Source: Promicromonospora sukumoe 327MFSha3.1
Lineage (GTDB): Bacteria; Actinomycetota; Actinomycetes; Actinomycetales; Cellulomonadaceae
Reading direction: 5' to 3'
Length of the DNA stretch: 64,000 nt
NCBI RefSeq assembly: GCF_000385135.1
Contig: NZ_ARQM01000011.1
Coordinates: forward strand, 1,054,001-1,118,000
Position 1 is the first letter of the stretch. Each line of letters starts with the position of its first letter. The notes beneath the pieces were generated by a model. It saw only the letters and a program-made list of their open reading frames with translations, was not told the origin of the DNA and ran no database searches. Positions 37,527 through 46,611 of this stretch are shown here, piece by piece. Both the position numbers and the translations under genes were made by a program.

Positions 37527-38299
37527 TGGCAAGGGGTGGCGAGCCGGTCCTGGAGACCGCAGGGCTCGGGCTGACGATCGGCGGGGCGCGGATCCTGACC
37601 GGGGTGGACCTCCGGGTGGGCCGCGGCGAGCTGGTCGGCGTGATCGGCCCCAACGGTGCGGGCAAGACCACGCTGTTCAACCTGATCAGCGGCCTGTACC
37701 GGCCCACGAGCGGCCGCGTGCTGCTGGACGGCCGGGACGTGACAGCGGCGTCCGTCGCGGTACGGGCGCGGGCCGGCCTCGGCCGGACCTTCCAGACGTC
37801 CAGCCTGTTCCCGCGGCTCTCCGTCGCGGAGAACGTCCGGCTCGCCACCCAGCGCCGCCTCGGCGGCAGCCTCTCGGTCCTGAGCTTCCCCCGGCGCGGC
37901 GACGCGGCGTCGGCGGAGGCGGCCGAGCACCTGGTCACGGTGGGCCTGACCCACCGGGCCGACGCCGCGGCCGGCGACCTCTCGCACGGCGACAAGCGCA
38001 AGCTGGAGATCGCCGTGCTGCTGGCGATGGACTCCTCGGTCGTCCTGCTGGACGAGCCGATGGCGGGCGTGGCCACCGGCGACGTGGCCGGGCTGGTCGA
38101 GGTGATCCGGTCCATCAACGAGTCCGGCCGGACCGTGCTCATGGTGGAGCACCACATGGACGTGGTGCTCGGCCTGGCCGACCGCGTCGCGGTGCTGCAC
38201 CACGGCGAGTTGCTGACCTGTGACGTCCCGGAGCGGGTCATGGCGGACGAGACGGTGCAGTCGGCCTACCTGGGGACGACGGCGGGGAGCGCGGCATGA
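37526..38299 (+). CDS. LIV-type ABC importer ATPase (LivG-like)
   Basis: A 257-residue ATPase energising the importer. Walker A is GPNGAGKTT, the extended LivG loop has GLGRTFQTSSLFPRLSVAEN, the signature reads LSHGDKRKLEIA, and Walker B is SVVLLDEPMAGV; the switch His is in MVEHHMDVV. The GTG start overlaps the last base of the lipoprotein stop and has GGAGG about ten bases upstream. The stop overlaps the next ATPase start as ATGA. Confidence 0.93.
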   Translation: MARGGEPVLETAGLGLTIGGARILTGVDLRVGRGELVGVIGPNGAGKTTLFNLISGLYRPTSGRVLLDGRDVTAASVAVRARAGLGRTFQTSSLFPRLSVAENVRLATQRRLGGSLSVLSFPRRGDAASAEAAEHLVTVGLTHRADAAAGDLSHGDKRKLEIAVLLAMDSSVVLLDEPMAGVATGDVAGLVEVIRSINESGRTVLMVEHHMDVVLGLADRVAVLHHGELLTCDVPERVMADETVQSAYLGTTAGSAA

Positions 38300-39075
38300 G
38301 CGGGTCGAACGTCCTGGAGGTCCGCGGGCTGTCCGCGCGGATCGCGGGCCAGGAGGTGGTGCACGACGTGTCGTTCGAGGTCCCTGCCTCGGGCGTCACC
38401 GCGGTGCTGGGCCGCAACGGCGTCGGCAAGACGTCCACGCTGCGCGCGATCCTGGGCCTCGTCGAGCGGTCGGGCGAGGTGCTGCTCGACGGCGTCCGCG
38501 TCGACGGCGAGCGCACGGACCGCATCGTCCGCCGCGGCGTCAGCTACGTGCCGGAGGACCGCGAGGTGTTCGCGGGCCTGACCGTGGCCGAGAACCTGCG
38601 GCTCGCGGAACGCGGCACGACGGCGCACGGCACCACGCCGGAACGCCGCGGGCTGGTCGACGCCCTGTTCCCGGACCTGGTCAAGCGCGCAGGCCAGCGC
38701 GCGGGCACGCTCTCGGGCGGGCAGCAGCAGATGGTGTCCCTGGCCCGGGCGCTGCTCAACGACAACCGGATCCTGCTCGTGGACGAGCCCACCAAGGGGC
38801 TGGCCCCGCGGATCGTGACCGAGGTGGCCGAGACGCTGGCCACGGCGGCGCTCACGGTGCCCGTGCTGCTCGTGGAGCAGAACCTCCAGGTGGTCGAGCG
38901 GCTCGCCGAGCGGGTCGTGGTGATCGACGCCGGACGCGTGGTGCACACGGGGCCGGCGCGGGAGCTGCTGGACGATCCCGAGCTGGTGCAGCGGTTGCTG
39001 GGGGTCTCGGCGGGCGGGGCCGGGGACGAGGTCTCGACAAGCTCGACCAGCGAAGAAGTGGAGGCCGGGCGATGA
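38296..39075 (+). CDS. LIV-type ABC importer ATPase (LivF-like) with repeat-encoded tail
   Basis: A 259-residue second ATPase: Walker A GRNGVGKTS, signature LSGGQQQMVSLARALL, Walker B ILLVDEPTKGLAP, switch region LLVEQNLQVV. The typical LivF fold ends near LLGVSAGG. The remaining tail, DEVSTSSTSEEVEAGR, is encoded by a copy of the intergenic repeat AGGTCTCGACAAGCTCGACC (39029-39048) also found as a hairpin at 50275-50324. The tail is therefore probably a late addition without function. The ATG and TGA overlap both neighbours. Confidence 0.92.
   Translation: MSGSNVLEVRGLSARIAGQEVVHDVSFEVPASGVTAVLGRNGVGKTSTLRAILGLVERSGEVLLDGVRVDGERTDRIVRRGVSYVPEDREVFAGLTVAENLRLAERGTTAHGTTPERRGLVDALFPDLVKRAGQRAGTLSGGQQQMVSLARALLNDNRILLVDEPTKGLAPRIVTEVAETLATAALTVPVLLVEQNLQVVERLAERVVVIDAGRVVHTGPARELLDDPELVQRLLGVSAGGAGDEVSTSSTSEEVEAGR
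39029..39054 (+). repeat. Intragenic copy of a REP-like 26-bp repeat in livF
   Basis: AGGTCTCGACAAGCTCGACC followed by AGCGAAG is identical, but for one base, to one arm of the hairpin at 50271-50297 read on the other strand. Here it lies in frame at the 3' end of the ATPase gene. Confidence 0.75.
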
Positions 39076-39947
39076 GCACCCTGATCCTCCTGATCGCCAC
39101 CGGGCTCGGCCTGGGCGGGCTGTACTTCCTGGTCGCGTCAGGCCTGTCCCTGATCTACGGCCTGATGGGCGTGCTGAACTTCGCGCACGGCTCGTTCCTC
39201 ACGCTCGGCGCGTTCGTCGGGCTCGCGGCCGGCAACCTCGTCGGTGCGGGCACCTGGGGCGGCCTGCTGCTCGGCCTCGTGGTGGGTGCGCTGACCGGCG
39301 CGGCCGCCGCGACCGTCACCGAGCTGGGCCTCATCCGGCCGCTGTACAACCGGCACATCGAGCAGGTGCTCGTCACCGTCGGGCTCTCGCTCGCCACCGT
39401 CGCCCTGTTCGAGGGCATCTGGGGGCCCAACCCCCGCAACGTCACGCGGCCCGGCTGGCTCGCCTCGACCACCGACGTGCTCGGCGCGCACGTGCCGAAC
39501 ACCGCGTTCCTCAACGTGCTCGCCGGGGCCGCGGTGCTCTGCGGCATCGTCGCGTTCCTGCGGTACACGCGGTACGGCCTGATCATCCGCGCGGGCGTGG
39601 AGAACCGGGCCATGGTGACGGCGCTCGGCATCGACGTGCGCCGCGCGTTCACGCTGGTGTTCGCCGTCGGCGGGGCGGCGGCCGGACTGGGCGGCGTGCT
39701 GGCCACGCAGTCGCTGAACTACGTCTCGCCCCACATGGGCGCGAGCCTGCTGATCTTCGCGTTCATCGTCACGGTGATCGGCGGCATGGGCTCGCTGACC
39801 GGAGCGGCGGTGGCGTCCGTCGTCGTCGCCGTGCTGCAGCAGCTCGCCAACTTCTACCTGAACAACACCGGCGACCTGATCGTCGTCCTGCTGCTGGCGC
39901 TCGTGCTGCTCGTGCGCCCGTCCGGACTGCTGGGGAGGCCCGCATGA
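39072..39947 (+). CDS. LIV-type ABC importer permease (LivH-like)
   Basis: A 291-residue membrane subunit with about eight helices. It opens with GLYFLVASGLSLIYGLMGVLNFAHGSFLTLGA, of which LNFAHG is the family hallmark, and has the EAA-like coupling region RAGVENRAMVTALGIDVRRAF that contacts the ATPases. GGMGSLTGAAVASVV is typical of the last third. It overlaps livF and the second permease by four bases each. Confidence 0.94.
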   Translation: MSTLILLIATGLGLGGLYFLVASGLSLIYGLMGVLNFAHGSFLTLGAFVGLAAGNLVGAGTWGGLLLGLVVGALTGAAAATVTELGLIRPLYNRHIEQVLVTVGLSLATVALFEGIWGPNPRNVTRPGWLASTTDVLGAHVPNTAFLNVLAGAAVLCGIVAFLRYTRYGLIIRAGVENRAMVTALGIDVRRAFTLVFAVGGAAAGLGGVLATQSLNYVSPHMGASLLIFAFIVTVIGGMGSLTGAAVASVVVAVLQQLANFYLNNTGDLIVVLLLALVLLVRPSGLLGRPA

Positions 39948-40993
39948 ACCGCACCCGAACCCTCCTGGCCGCGCTGGGCACGCTCGCGCTCCTGGCCTGC
40001 CTGCCGCTGCTCGCGATCCCGGTCCCGGGCGTGCTGCCCGGGTACACCTACGAGCCAGGCACGCTCCAGCTCCTCGCCCTGTGCTGGCTGACGGCGGCGC
40101 TCGCGCTGTCCTACAACCTGCTGTTCGGGGTGGCCGGGCTGATGAGCTTCGGGCACGCGCTCTACTTCGCGGCCGGGATCTACGGACTGGCCATCGTGCT
40201 CGACCGCACCGACGTGCCGCTCCTGCCCGCCGCCGCGCTCGTGCTCGTGGGCGGCGTGGCCCTCGCGTTCGTGGTGGGCGCCATCTCGCTGCGGGTCACC
40301 GGCATCTCGTTCGCCATGGTCACCCTCGCGTTCGCCCAGGCGGGCAACGTGCTGGTGCGCCGCGACCAGGGCGACCTGACCGGCGGCGAGGAGGGGCTCG
40401 CGCTCGCGACCGACGGCGTCCCGGCCGCCCTGGTCGGCGTCGTCAACACCCGCAACCTGTACTGGCTGGCGCTCGTCGTGCTGCTGCTCGTCTACCTGGT
40501 GGTGCTGTGGATCGAGCGCAGCCGGGCCGGGCACGTCGCCGCCGCGGTGCGGGAGAACGAGGTGCGCGTGCGCATCATCGGCGGCCGCCCCTACCTGACC
40601 AAGCTCGTGGTGTTCGTGCTGGCGGCGTCGCTCGCCACCGTCGTCGGGATGGCGTACCTGCTGCTGCAGTCCGGCGCGTCGCCCGCGACGTCGACCGCGG
40701 ACTTCACGCTGACGCTCCTGGTCATGGTCGTGCTCGGCGGCGTCGGGTCGCGCTGGGGCGCCGTCGTCGGCGCCGTGCTCTACACGCTGCTGGACCAGCG
40801 GCTGGCCGAGCTCGCGCACTCCGAGGCGGTGGCCGGCCTGCCGGCCGTGCTGCGCATCCCGCTGTCGGAGCCGATGTTCCTGCTGGGCACGTGCTTCGTG
40901 CTGGTCGTGCTGTTCCTGCCGGGCGGGCTGGCGGGCGCGGCGCAGCGGCTGGCGGCGCGGCGCCGTCCGGCGCCCGAGGGGGCGGCCGCATGA
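39944..40993 (+). CDS. LIV-type ABC importer permease (LivM-like)
   Basis: A 349-residue membrane subunit with about ten helices. NLLFGVAGLMSFGHALYFAAG is the LivM opening motif, AVRENEVRVRIIGGRPYLTKL the cytoplasmic coupling region and VVLGGVGSRWGAVVGAVL the conserved late loop. It pairs with the preceding permease to form the channel. The ATG overlaps the upstream stop and the acyl-CoA synthetase start overlaps its own stop, keeping transport and activation genes in one transcript. Confidence 0.93.
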   Translation: MNRTRTLLAALGTLALLACLPLLAIPVPGVLPGYTYEPGTLQLLALCWLTAALALSYNLLFGVAGLMSFGHALYFAAGIYGLAIVLDRTDVPLLPAAALVLVGGVALAFVVGAISLRVTGISFAMVTLAFAQAGNVLVRRDQGDLTGGEEGLALATDGVPAALVGVVNTRNLYWLALVVLLLVYLVVLWIERSRAGHVAAAVRENEVRVRIIGGRPYLTKLVVFVLAASLATVVGMAYLLLQSGASPATSTADFTLTLLVMVVLGGVGSRWGAVVGAVLYTLLDQRLAELAHSEAVAGLPAVLRIPLSEPMFLLGTCFVLVVLFLPGGLAGAAQRLAARRRPAPEGAAA

Positions 40994-42540
40994 GCGACCT
41001 GCACACGCTCGGCCGGTGGCCGCGCGACCGTGCCCTCGCGACGCCCGACCGCGTCGCCGTCGACGACCGCGGCGTCACCCTGACCTACCGCGCCCTGGAC
41101 GCCCGGGCGACGGCGCTCGCGGCCCGGCTGCTCGACGCCGGCTACGGCGTGGGCGACCGGATCGCGACGGTGACCGGGAACAGCTCCGACCAGGTGGTGC
41201 TGTTCTTCGCCTGCGCCAAGGCCGGGCTGGTGCTCGCGCCGCTGTCGTGGCGGCTGTCGCCGCACGAGCTCGCGGCCCAGCTCGACCAGGCCGACCCCGC
41301 GCTCGTGCTGGTCGAGGAGGAGTGCGGCACCCTCGCGGACGCCGCGCTCGAACGGCTGCCGCTGCCGCCGTCGCGCACGGCGCTGGGGCCGCACGGCGTG
41401 GAGGCGCGCGTGCCCCCGCCCACGCGGCGCCGCACGGACCTGGCCGCGCCGCCCGCCGGAGGCCCTGGCCGCGAGGTGGCCGACGACGACCCGCTGCTGC
41501 TGGTGTTCACCTCGGGCACGGGCGGCACCTCGCGCGGCGCGCTGCTGACGCACGCGAACTGTTTCTGGAACAACCTCTCGCTGTCCCGGACGGTCGAGCT
41601 GACCAGCACCGACGTGGTGCTCTCCGTGCTGCCGCAGTTCCACGTGGGCGGCTGGAACATCCAGCCGCTGCTGGCCTGGTGGACGGGCGCGACGGTGGTG
41701 CTGGAGCGCACGTTCGAGCCCGAGCGCGTGCTGCGCCTGGTGGCCGATCGCCGGGTGACCACCATGATGGGCGTGCCCACGAACTACCTGCTGCTCGCGG
41801 AGCACCCCGGGTTCGCGGCGGCCGACCTGAGCTCGCTGCGGCACGCGGTCGTCGGCGGCGCGCCCATGCCGGAGCCGCTGCTGCGCGCCTGGCACCGGCG
41901 CGGGGTGGCGCTCACCCAGGGCTACGGCCTCACCGAGGCCGGCCCCAACGTGCTCTGCCTGCCCGACGACGTGGCGCGCGACCGCGTGGGCTCCGCCGGC
42001 GTGCCCTACCCGCACGTCGAGGTTGCGGTGGCCGACCCGGTCACCGGCGAGCACCTCGCGGGCACCGCCGTCGGCGAGCTGCTGGTGCGCGGACCGAGCG
42101 TGTTCGCGGGCTACTTCCGGGAGCCGGAGGCCACGGCGGCGTCGTTCGCGCGCGGCTGGCTGCGCACCGGTGACCTGGTGGAACGCGATGCCGACGGGTA
42201 CTACCGCGTGGTGGACCGGCTCAAGGACGTGTTCATCACGGGCGGCGAGAACGTCACGCCCGCCGAGGTGGAGGCGGCGCTGCGCCGGCATCCCGCGGTG
42301 GCGGACGCCGCCGTCGTCGGCGTGCCCGACGATCGCTGGGGCGAGGTGGGCCACGCGTTCGTGGTCCCGCGCGGCGGGCAGCTGACCGACGCGGAGGACC
42401 TGGCCGCCTTCTGCCGCCGCGAGCTGGCGGGGTTCAAGGTGCCCCGGCACTTCGATCTCGTGCCCGACCTGCCACGCTCGTCCCTGAACAAGGTGGTGCG
42501 CTCCGCGCTCCACGTACGCCCTGCCGAGGAGGCCCGGTGA
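40990..42540 (+). CDS. Acyl-CoA synthetase (AMP-forming, class I adenylate-forming enzyme)
   Basis: A 516-residue ligase that would couple a carboxylic acid to CoA through an acyl-adenylate. The P-loop A3 reads FTSGTGGTSRGALLTH, a variant of the usual TSGTTGxPKG with Gly and Ser-Arg in place of Thr and Pro-Lys. A5 is GYGLTEAGP, A7 WLRTGDLVERD, A8 DRLKDVFITGGENVTPAEVE, and the catalytic Lys near the end is in SSLNKVVRSAL. The gene sits between the importer and a TetR regulator, so it probably activates the imported acid. Substrate is not predictable; short- or medium-chain (hydroxy)acids fit the context. Confidence 0.9.
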   Translation: MSDLHTLGRWPRDRALATPDRVAVDDRGVTLTYRALDARATALAARLLDAGYGVGDRIATVTGNSSDQVVLFFACAKAGLVLAPLSWRLSPHELAAQLDQADPALVLVEEECGTLADAALERLPLPPSRTALGPHGVEARVPPPTRRRTDLAAPPAGGPGREVADDDPLLLVFTSGTGGTSRGALLTHANCFWNNLSLSRTVELTSTDVVLSVLPQFHVGGWNIQPLLAWWTGATVVLERTFEPERVLRLVADRRVTTMMGVPTNYLLLAEHPGFAAADLSSLRHAVVGGAPMPEPLLRAWHRRGVALTQGYGLTEAGPNVLCLPDDVARDRVGSAGVPYPHVEVAVADPVTGEHLAGTAVGELLVRGPSVFAGYFREPEATAASFARGWLRTGDLVERDADGYYRVVDRLKDVFITGGENVTPAEVEAALRRHPAVADAAVVGVPDDRWGEVGHAFVVPRGGQLTDAEDLAAFCRRELAGFKVPRHFDLVPDLPRSSLNKVVRSALHVRPAEEAR

Positions 42541-43175
42541 GCACCATCTCTCAGCCCATGACCAAGGGGGAGCGCACCCGCGCGCGCATCCTCGTCGCCG
42601 CCGAGCGGGTGTTCGCCGAGCTCGGCTTCCACGACGCCTCGATCGTCAAGATCACCGAGGCGGCCGGCGTGGGGCAGGGCACGTTCTACCTGTACTTCGC
42701 GTCGAAGATCGAGGTCTTCGACGAGGTGGTCGAGGACCTGAACCGGCGCGTGCGGCACGCCATGATCGAGGCGTCCTCGCAGGCCGGCACGCGCATCGAG
42801 GCCGAGCGGGCGGGCTTCCGCGCGTTCTTCGAGTTCACGGCCGAGCACCCGGCGCTGTACCGGATCGTGCGTCAGGCCGAGTTCGTGTCGCCGGGCGCGC
42901 TGCGCCTGCACTACACGCGGATCGTCGAGGGCTATCGCGACGGCCTCGCCAAGGCGCAGGCGGCGGGGGAGGTCGGCGACATCGACCCGGAGGTGGCCGC
43001 GTGGGCCCTGATGGGCATCGGCGAGATCGTCGGGATGCGCTGGGTCCTGTGGGGCCCCGACGTCGCCCCCGGCGGTCCGACGTCGGCCGTCCCTCCCGAG
43101 GTGTTCGACCAGGCGATGACGTTCATCGAGCGGGCGCTGGCGCCCGGCAGGACCGAGGAGGAGGGGCGTTCATGA
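42537..43175 (+). CDS. TetR/AcrR family regulator of the ABC operon
   Basis: A 212-residue regulator. The helix-turn-helix spans about residues 10-58 (GERTRARILVAAERVFAELG, DASIVKITEAAGVGQGTFYL), followed by a ligand-binding domain with ALMGIGEIVGMRWVLWG typical of regulators that sense CoA esters or lipophilic acids. The GTG at 42537 overlaps the synthetase stop; the ATG at 42558 is an alternative start. The repeats in the divergent region at 36135-36262 are its most likely targets. Confidence 0.9.
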   Translation: MSTISQPMTKGERTRARILVAAERVFAELGFHDASIVKITEAAGVGQGTFYLYFASKIEVFDEVVEDLNRRVRHAMIEASSQAGTRIEAERAGFRAFFEFTAEHPALYRIVRQAEFVSPGALRLHYTRIVEGYRDGLAKAQAAGEVGDIDPEVAAWALMGIGEIVGMRWVLWGPDVAPGGPTSAVPPEVFDQAMTFIERALAPGRTEEEGRS

Positions 43176-44131
43176 GCATCGTCGACCAGGTCGAGGGGAC
43201 CGGCTCGCACACCTACACCACGCACGACGTCGCGGTGGCGGGCGGCACGCTGCGGGTGGGCGTCTGGGAGCCGACGGCGGCCGCGGCGACCGGCGTGCCG
43301 CAGCCCCCGGTCGTGCTGGTGCACGGCATCACGGCCTCGCACCGGGCCTGGCCTGCCGTGGTCGAGGCGCTACCGGGACGCCGCGTGATCGCGCCCGACC
43401 TGCGCGGCCGCGGGCGCAGCAACGGCCTGCCGGGCCCGTACGGCATGGCGGCCCACGCCGACGACGTCGCCGCCGCGGTGCGCGAGCTCGCCGGCGGCCC
43501 GGCCGTCGTCGTCGGGCACTCGATGGGCGGGTTCGTCTCGCTCGTGCTGACGCACCGCCACCCGGACCTGGTGGATCGGCTCGTGCTGGTCGACGGTGGG
43601 CTGCCGATCCCGCTGCCGCCGGGCGTGCCCGCCGGCGCGACGCCCGACGAGCTGGTGCGGGCCCTGCTCGGCCCCGCGATCGAGCGGCTGAGCCAGGAGT
43701 TCCCGAGCCGCGAGGCGTACCGCGAGTTCTGGCGGGCGCACCCCGCGTTCGGCGAGTGGACGCCCGTGGTGGAGCAGTACGTGGACTACGACCTGGCGGA
43801 GTTCCCGGCAGCGCCCGGGAGCGAGGGTGGTCCGGTGCTCCGCCCGGCGACGTCGCCCGACGCCGTCGCCGCCGACTCGGCGGACTCCGCCCGCGGCGCC
43901 GCGCTGCCCGCCGCCCTGGCCTGGGCCGCCGGGACCGGGCTGCCGATCACGTTCCTGCGGGCGCCGCGCGGGCTGCTCGACCAGCCGGGCGGGATGTACC
44001 CGGCGGGGACCGTCGCCGAGTGGGCGGGGCGGCTGCCGGGGCTGGCGGCGAGCGAGGTGGCGGGCGTGAACCACTACACGATCATCATGGCGGAGCCGGG
44101 GGTGGCTGCGGTCGTGGCCGCCGTCGGCTGA
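43172..44131 (+). CDS. Alpha/beta hydrolase
   Basis: A 319-residue cytoplasmic hydrolase. VVLVHGITASHRAW provides the oxyanion region, VVGHSMGGF the nucleophile Ser, and GVNHYTIIM the catalytic His; the acid is probably an Asp near ITFLRAPRG. It is last in the importer operon (ATGA overlap with TetR). Such an enzyme could hydrolyse imported 3-hydroxyacid oligomers or a CoA ester made upstream (inference). The acidic stretch at about 215-245 (SPDAVAADSADSARG) looks like an inserted loop. Confidence 0.87.
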   Translation: MSIVDQVEGTGSHTYTTHDVAVAGGTLRVGVWEPTAAAATGVPQPPVVLVHGITASHRAWPAVVEALPGRRVIAPDLRGRGRSNGLPGPYGMAAHADDVAAAVRELAGGPAVVVGHSMGGFVSLVLTHRHPDLVDRLVLVDGGLPIPLPPGVPAGATPDELVRALLGPAIERLSQEFPSREAYREFWRAHPAFGEWTPVVEQYVDYDLAEFPAAPGSEGGPVLRPATSPDAVAADSADSARGAALPAALAWAAGTGLPITFLRAPRGLLDQPGGMYPAGTVAEWAGRLPGLAASEVAGVNHYTIIMAEPGVAAVVAAVG

Positions 44132-44150
44132 GCCCGCCGGAAAGCTGCGG

Positions 44151-45080
44151 TCAGGCCTCCGGCCGCAGGCCCAGCATCCGGTCCCGCTGCCGGTTCATCT
44201 CGTCGACCAGCACCTGCACCACGGCCGTCACGGCCGGCCGGCGCCACGACTCGCTGCGGATCACCGCCCAGTACGGCAGGCGCTCGGTGACCTCGTCGGG
44301 CAGCAGCCGCACGAGGTCGTCGTGCCGGTCGGCCATGAAGCACGGCAGGAACCCGAGCCCGGCCCCGGCGCGCGTGGCCTCGACGTGCACGAACACGTTG
44401 GTGGAGGCCAGTGCGTCCGGCATGCCGGGCACCAGGCGGCGGGGCGCGTCGAGGTCGTTGACCTGGAGCATCGAGTCGACGAAGTAGACCAGGCCGTGCC
44501 GCGACATCTCCTCGACCGTGGTGGGCGTGCCGTGCCGCGCCAGGTAGTCCCGCGAGCCGTACATGCCGAGCACGTACTCACCGAGGCGGACGGCCTTGGC
44601 CCGCTGCACGTTCGGATCGCCGACCACGACGTCGACGTCGACCCCCGAGCGGTGGTGTGTCGCCACGCGCGTGACCGTCACGAGCTCGACCGACAGCTCC
44701 GGGTGCGAGCCCCGCAGCCGCGCGATGGCGGGGGAGGCCACGTAGGCGCTGAACCCGTCGGTCGCCGTCATGCGCACGACGCCGGTGACCGGGTCGGCCT
44801 CGGTGTCGCCCCCGACGAGCCGGTCCACGGCGTCCGACACGGCCTCGCCCGCCCGCGCCGCGCGGCGGCCGAGCGTCGTCAGCTCCCAGCCGTCCGCACC
44901 CTTGACGAGGAGGCGCCCGCCGAGGGCGCGCTCCAGCGCCGTGATGTTCCGGGCGACTGTGGTGTGGTTGACGCCGAGCGCGCGGGCCGCCGTCGTGTAG
45001 CGGCCGGTGCGGGCCACGGCCAGCAGCACCAGGAGCTGGTCGGCCACCTGGCCGGCCGGCGGGTCGTTGCGGGCTGACAT
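44151..45080 (-). CDS. LysR family transcriptional regulator
   Basis: A 309-residue regulator with an N-terminal winged helix (LLVLLAVARTGRYTTAARAL, NHTTVARNITALERALGGRL) and a LysR substrate domain from about residue 95. The ATG at 45080 is six bases after TACGGT, indicating a leaderless mRNA; a further in-frame ATG at 45104 overlaps the operator. It is divergent from the symporter-bdh-sco-thiolase operon, and a perfect inverted repeat lies in between, so it probably controls that operon in response to 3-hydroxybutyrate, acetoacetate or a derived CoA ester (inference). Confidence 0.9.
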   Translation of the reverse strand: MSARNDPPAGQVADQLLVLLAVARTGRYTTAARALGVNHTTVARNITALERALGGRLLVKGADGWELTTLGRRAARAGEAVSDAVDRLVGGDTEADPVTGVVRMTATDGFSAYVASPAIARLRGSHPELSVELVTVTRVATHHRSGVDVDVVVGDPNVQRAKAVRLGEYVLGMYGSRDYLARHGTPTTVEEMSRHGLVYFVDSMLQVNDLDAPRRLVPGMPDALASTNVFVHVEATRAGAGLGFLPCFMADRHDDLVRLLPDEVTERLPYWAVIRSESWRRPAVTAVVQVLVDEMNRQRDRMLGLRPEA

Positions 45081-45096
45081 GCCGCGACCGTACCAA

Positions 45097-45114
45097 GTGT
45101 GCATTCGTGCACAC
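45097..45114. promoter_or_regulatory. Candidate LysR operator
   Basis: GTGTGCA-TTCG-TGCACAC is a perfect 7-bp inverted repeat with a four-base centre, just upstream of the LysR -10 box (45092-45087). It contains the T-N11-A type dyad favoured by LysR proteins. A weaker repeat GTGTC-N6-GACAC lies at 45217-45232 next to the symporter ribosome site. Confidence 0.65.
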
Positions 45115-45246
45115 CGCCTCTGCCCAGTTCGTCATTGCTGCGCACACTGCTCGCCGGGAACACTCGGGCGGGTCACAGGTGGCCGACGGCGCGGACCGCG
45201 CTCCCGGCCGCACCCCGTGTCAGAGTCGACACCTAGGAGCAGCAGC

Positions 45247-46611
45247 ATGTCCGCACAGCCACGCACCCAGGCACCGGACGACCGGTCGCTGATCAGGCGC
45301 ATCGTCGCCGCCTCGATGGCCGGCACCGTCGTCGAGTGGTACGACTTCTTCCTCTACGCGACCGCCGCCGCGCTCGTGTTCAACAAGGTGCTCATGCCCG
45401 AGACGGGCAACGCCTACGACGCGATCATCGCCGCGTTCGTCACCTACGCCGTCGGCTTCCTCGCCCGGCCGCTGGGCGGCATCATCTTCGGCCACCTGGG
45501 CGACAAGCTCGGGCGCAAGTACACCCTGCAGTTCACGATCGTGCTGATCGGCGTGGCGACCGTGCTCATGGGCTGCCTGCCCACGTTCCAGCAGGTCGGC
45601 TTCCTCGCCCCGGCGCTGCTCGTGATCCTGCGCTTCGTGCAGGGCGTGGCGCTCGGCGGCGAGTGGGGCGGCGCCGTGCTGCTCGTCGCGGAGCACAGCC
45701 GCGACGACGAGCGGGCCCGCTGGACGGCGTGGCCGCAGGCCGGCGTGCCCGCGGGCAACCTGCTCGCGACCGTCGTGCTCTACACGATGTCGGCCACCCT
45801 GACGGACGCGGCGTTCCTGGCCTGGGGCTGGCGCGTGGCGTTCTGGCTGTCGGCCGTGGTGATCGTCGTGGGCTACTACGTGCGCACCCGCGTCTCGGAC
45901 GCCCCCATCTACGAGGAGGCCAAGGCCGAGATCGAGGAGGGCGACAAGGGCTACGGCGTGCTCGAGGTCATCAAGCGCTACCCGCGCGGCGTGCTCACCG
46001 GCATGGGCCTGCGGTTCGCCGAGAACATCCTGTACTACCTCGTGGTCAGCTTCTCGATCGTCTACCTCGGCACCGCGCTCGGCATGGACACCACGCGCAT
46101 CCTCGGTGTGGTCGCTGCCGCCCACGCGTTCCACTTCGTGGTGATCCTCGCCGTCGGGCGCCTCGCCGACCGCGTGGGCCGCAAGCCGCTGTACATCACG
46201 GGCGCCGTGCTCGGCGCGACCTGGTGCTGGTTCGCCTTCCCGGCGATGGACACCAAGAATGCCTGGGTCATCCTGGCCGTGCTCATGGCCGGCCTGCTGT
46301 TCCACGCGCTGATGTACGCCGTGCAGCCCGCGATCATGGCCGAGATGTTCCCGACCCGGATGCGGTACTCCGGCGTCTCCATCAGCTACCAGGTGACCTC
46401 GATCGTCGCGGGCTCCCTCGCGCCGATCCTCGCCACCACCTGGCTCAAGAACACCGGCTCCTGGTGGCCCACCGCCGTCTACATGGCGATCGCGGCCCTC
46501 ATCACCCTGGTCGCGGCCATCGCGCTGCGCGAGACCAAGGGGGCGTCCCTGCACGCGCTCGACGCCGAGGACCAGGCCCGCGAGCGGGCGCTCGCCGAGG
46601 GCCGCTCGTGA
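45247..46611 (+). CDS. MFS metabolite:H+ symporter (MHS family)
   Basis: A 454-residue transporter with 12 helices. ASMAGTVVEWYDFFLYATAAA at helix 1, GGIIFGHLGDKLGRKYTL (motif A) and RFVQGVALGGEWGGAVLLVAEH are hallmarks of the MHS group that imports organic acids such as 2-oxoglutarate, shikimate, citrate or short hydroxy acids. AGGAG precedes the ATG. It leads an operon with ketone-body genes, so 3-hydroxybutyrate or acetoacetate is the likely cargo (inference from context). Confidence 0.92.
   Translation: MSAQPRTQAPDDRSLIRRIVAASMAGTVVEWYDFFLYATAAALVFNKVLMPETGNAYDAIIAAFVTYAVGFLARPLGGIIFGHLGDKLGRKYTLQFTIVLIGVATVLMGCLPTFQQVGFLAPALLVILRFVQGVALGGEWGGAVLLVAEHSRDDERARWTAWPQAGVPAGNLLATVVLYTMSATLTDAAFLAWGWRVAFWLSAVVIVVGYYVRTRVSDAPIYEEAKAEIEEGDKGYGVLEVIKRYPRGVLTGMGLRFAENILYYLVVSFSIVYLGTALGMDTTRILGVVAAAHAFHFVVILAVGRLADRVGRKPLYITGAVLGATWCWFAFPAMDTKNAWVILAVLMAGLLFHALMYAVQPAIMAEMFPTRMRYSGVSISYQVTSIVAGSLAPILATTWLKNTGSWWPTAVYMAIAALITLVAAIALRETKGASLHALDAEDQARERALAEGRS

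Noticed and set aside
42537-44131. Antitoxin-toxin reading of the TetR and hydrolase pair
   Set aside because: Both proteins have clear TetR and alpha/beta hydrolase signatures and continue a metabolic operon.
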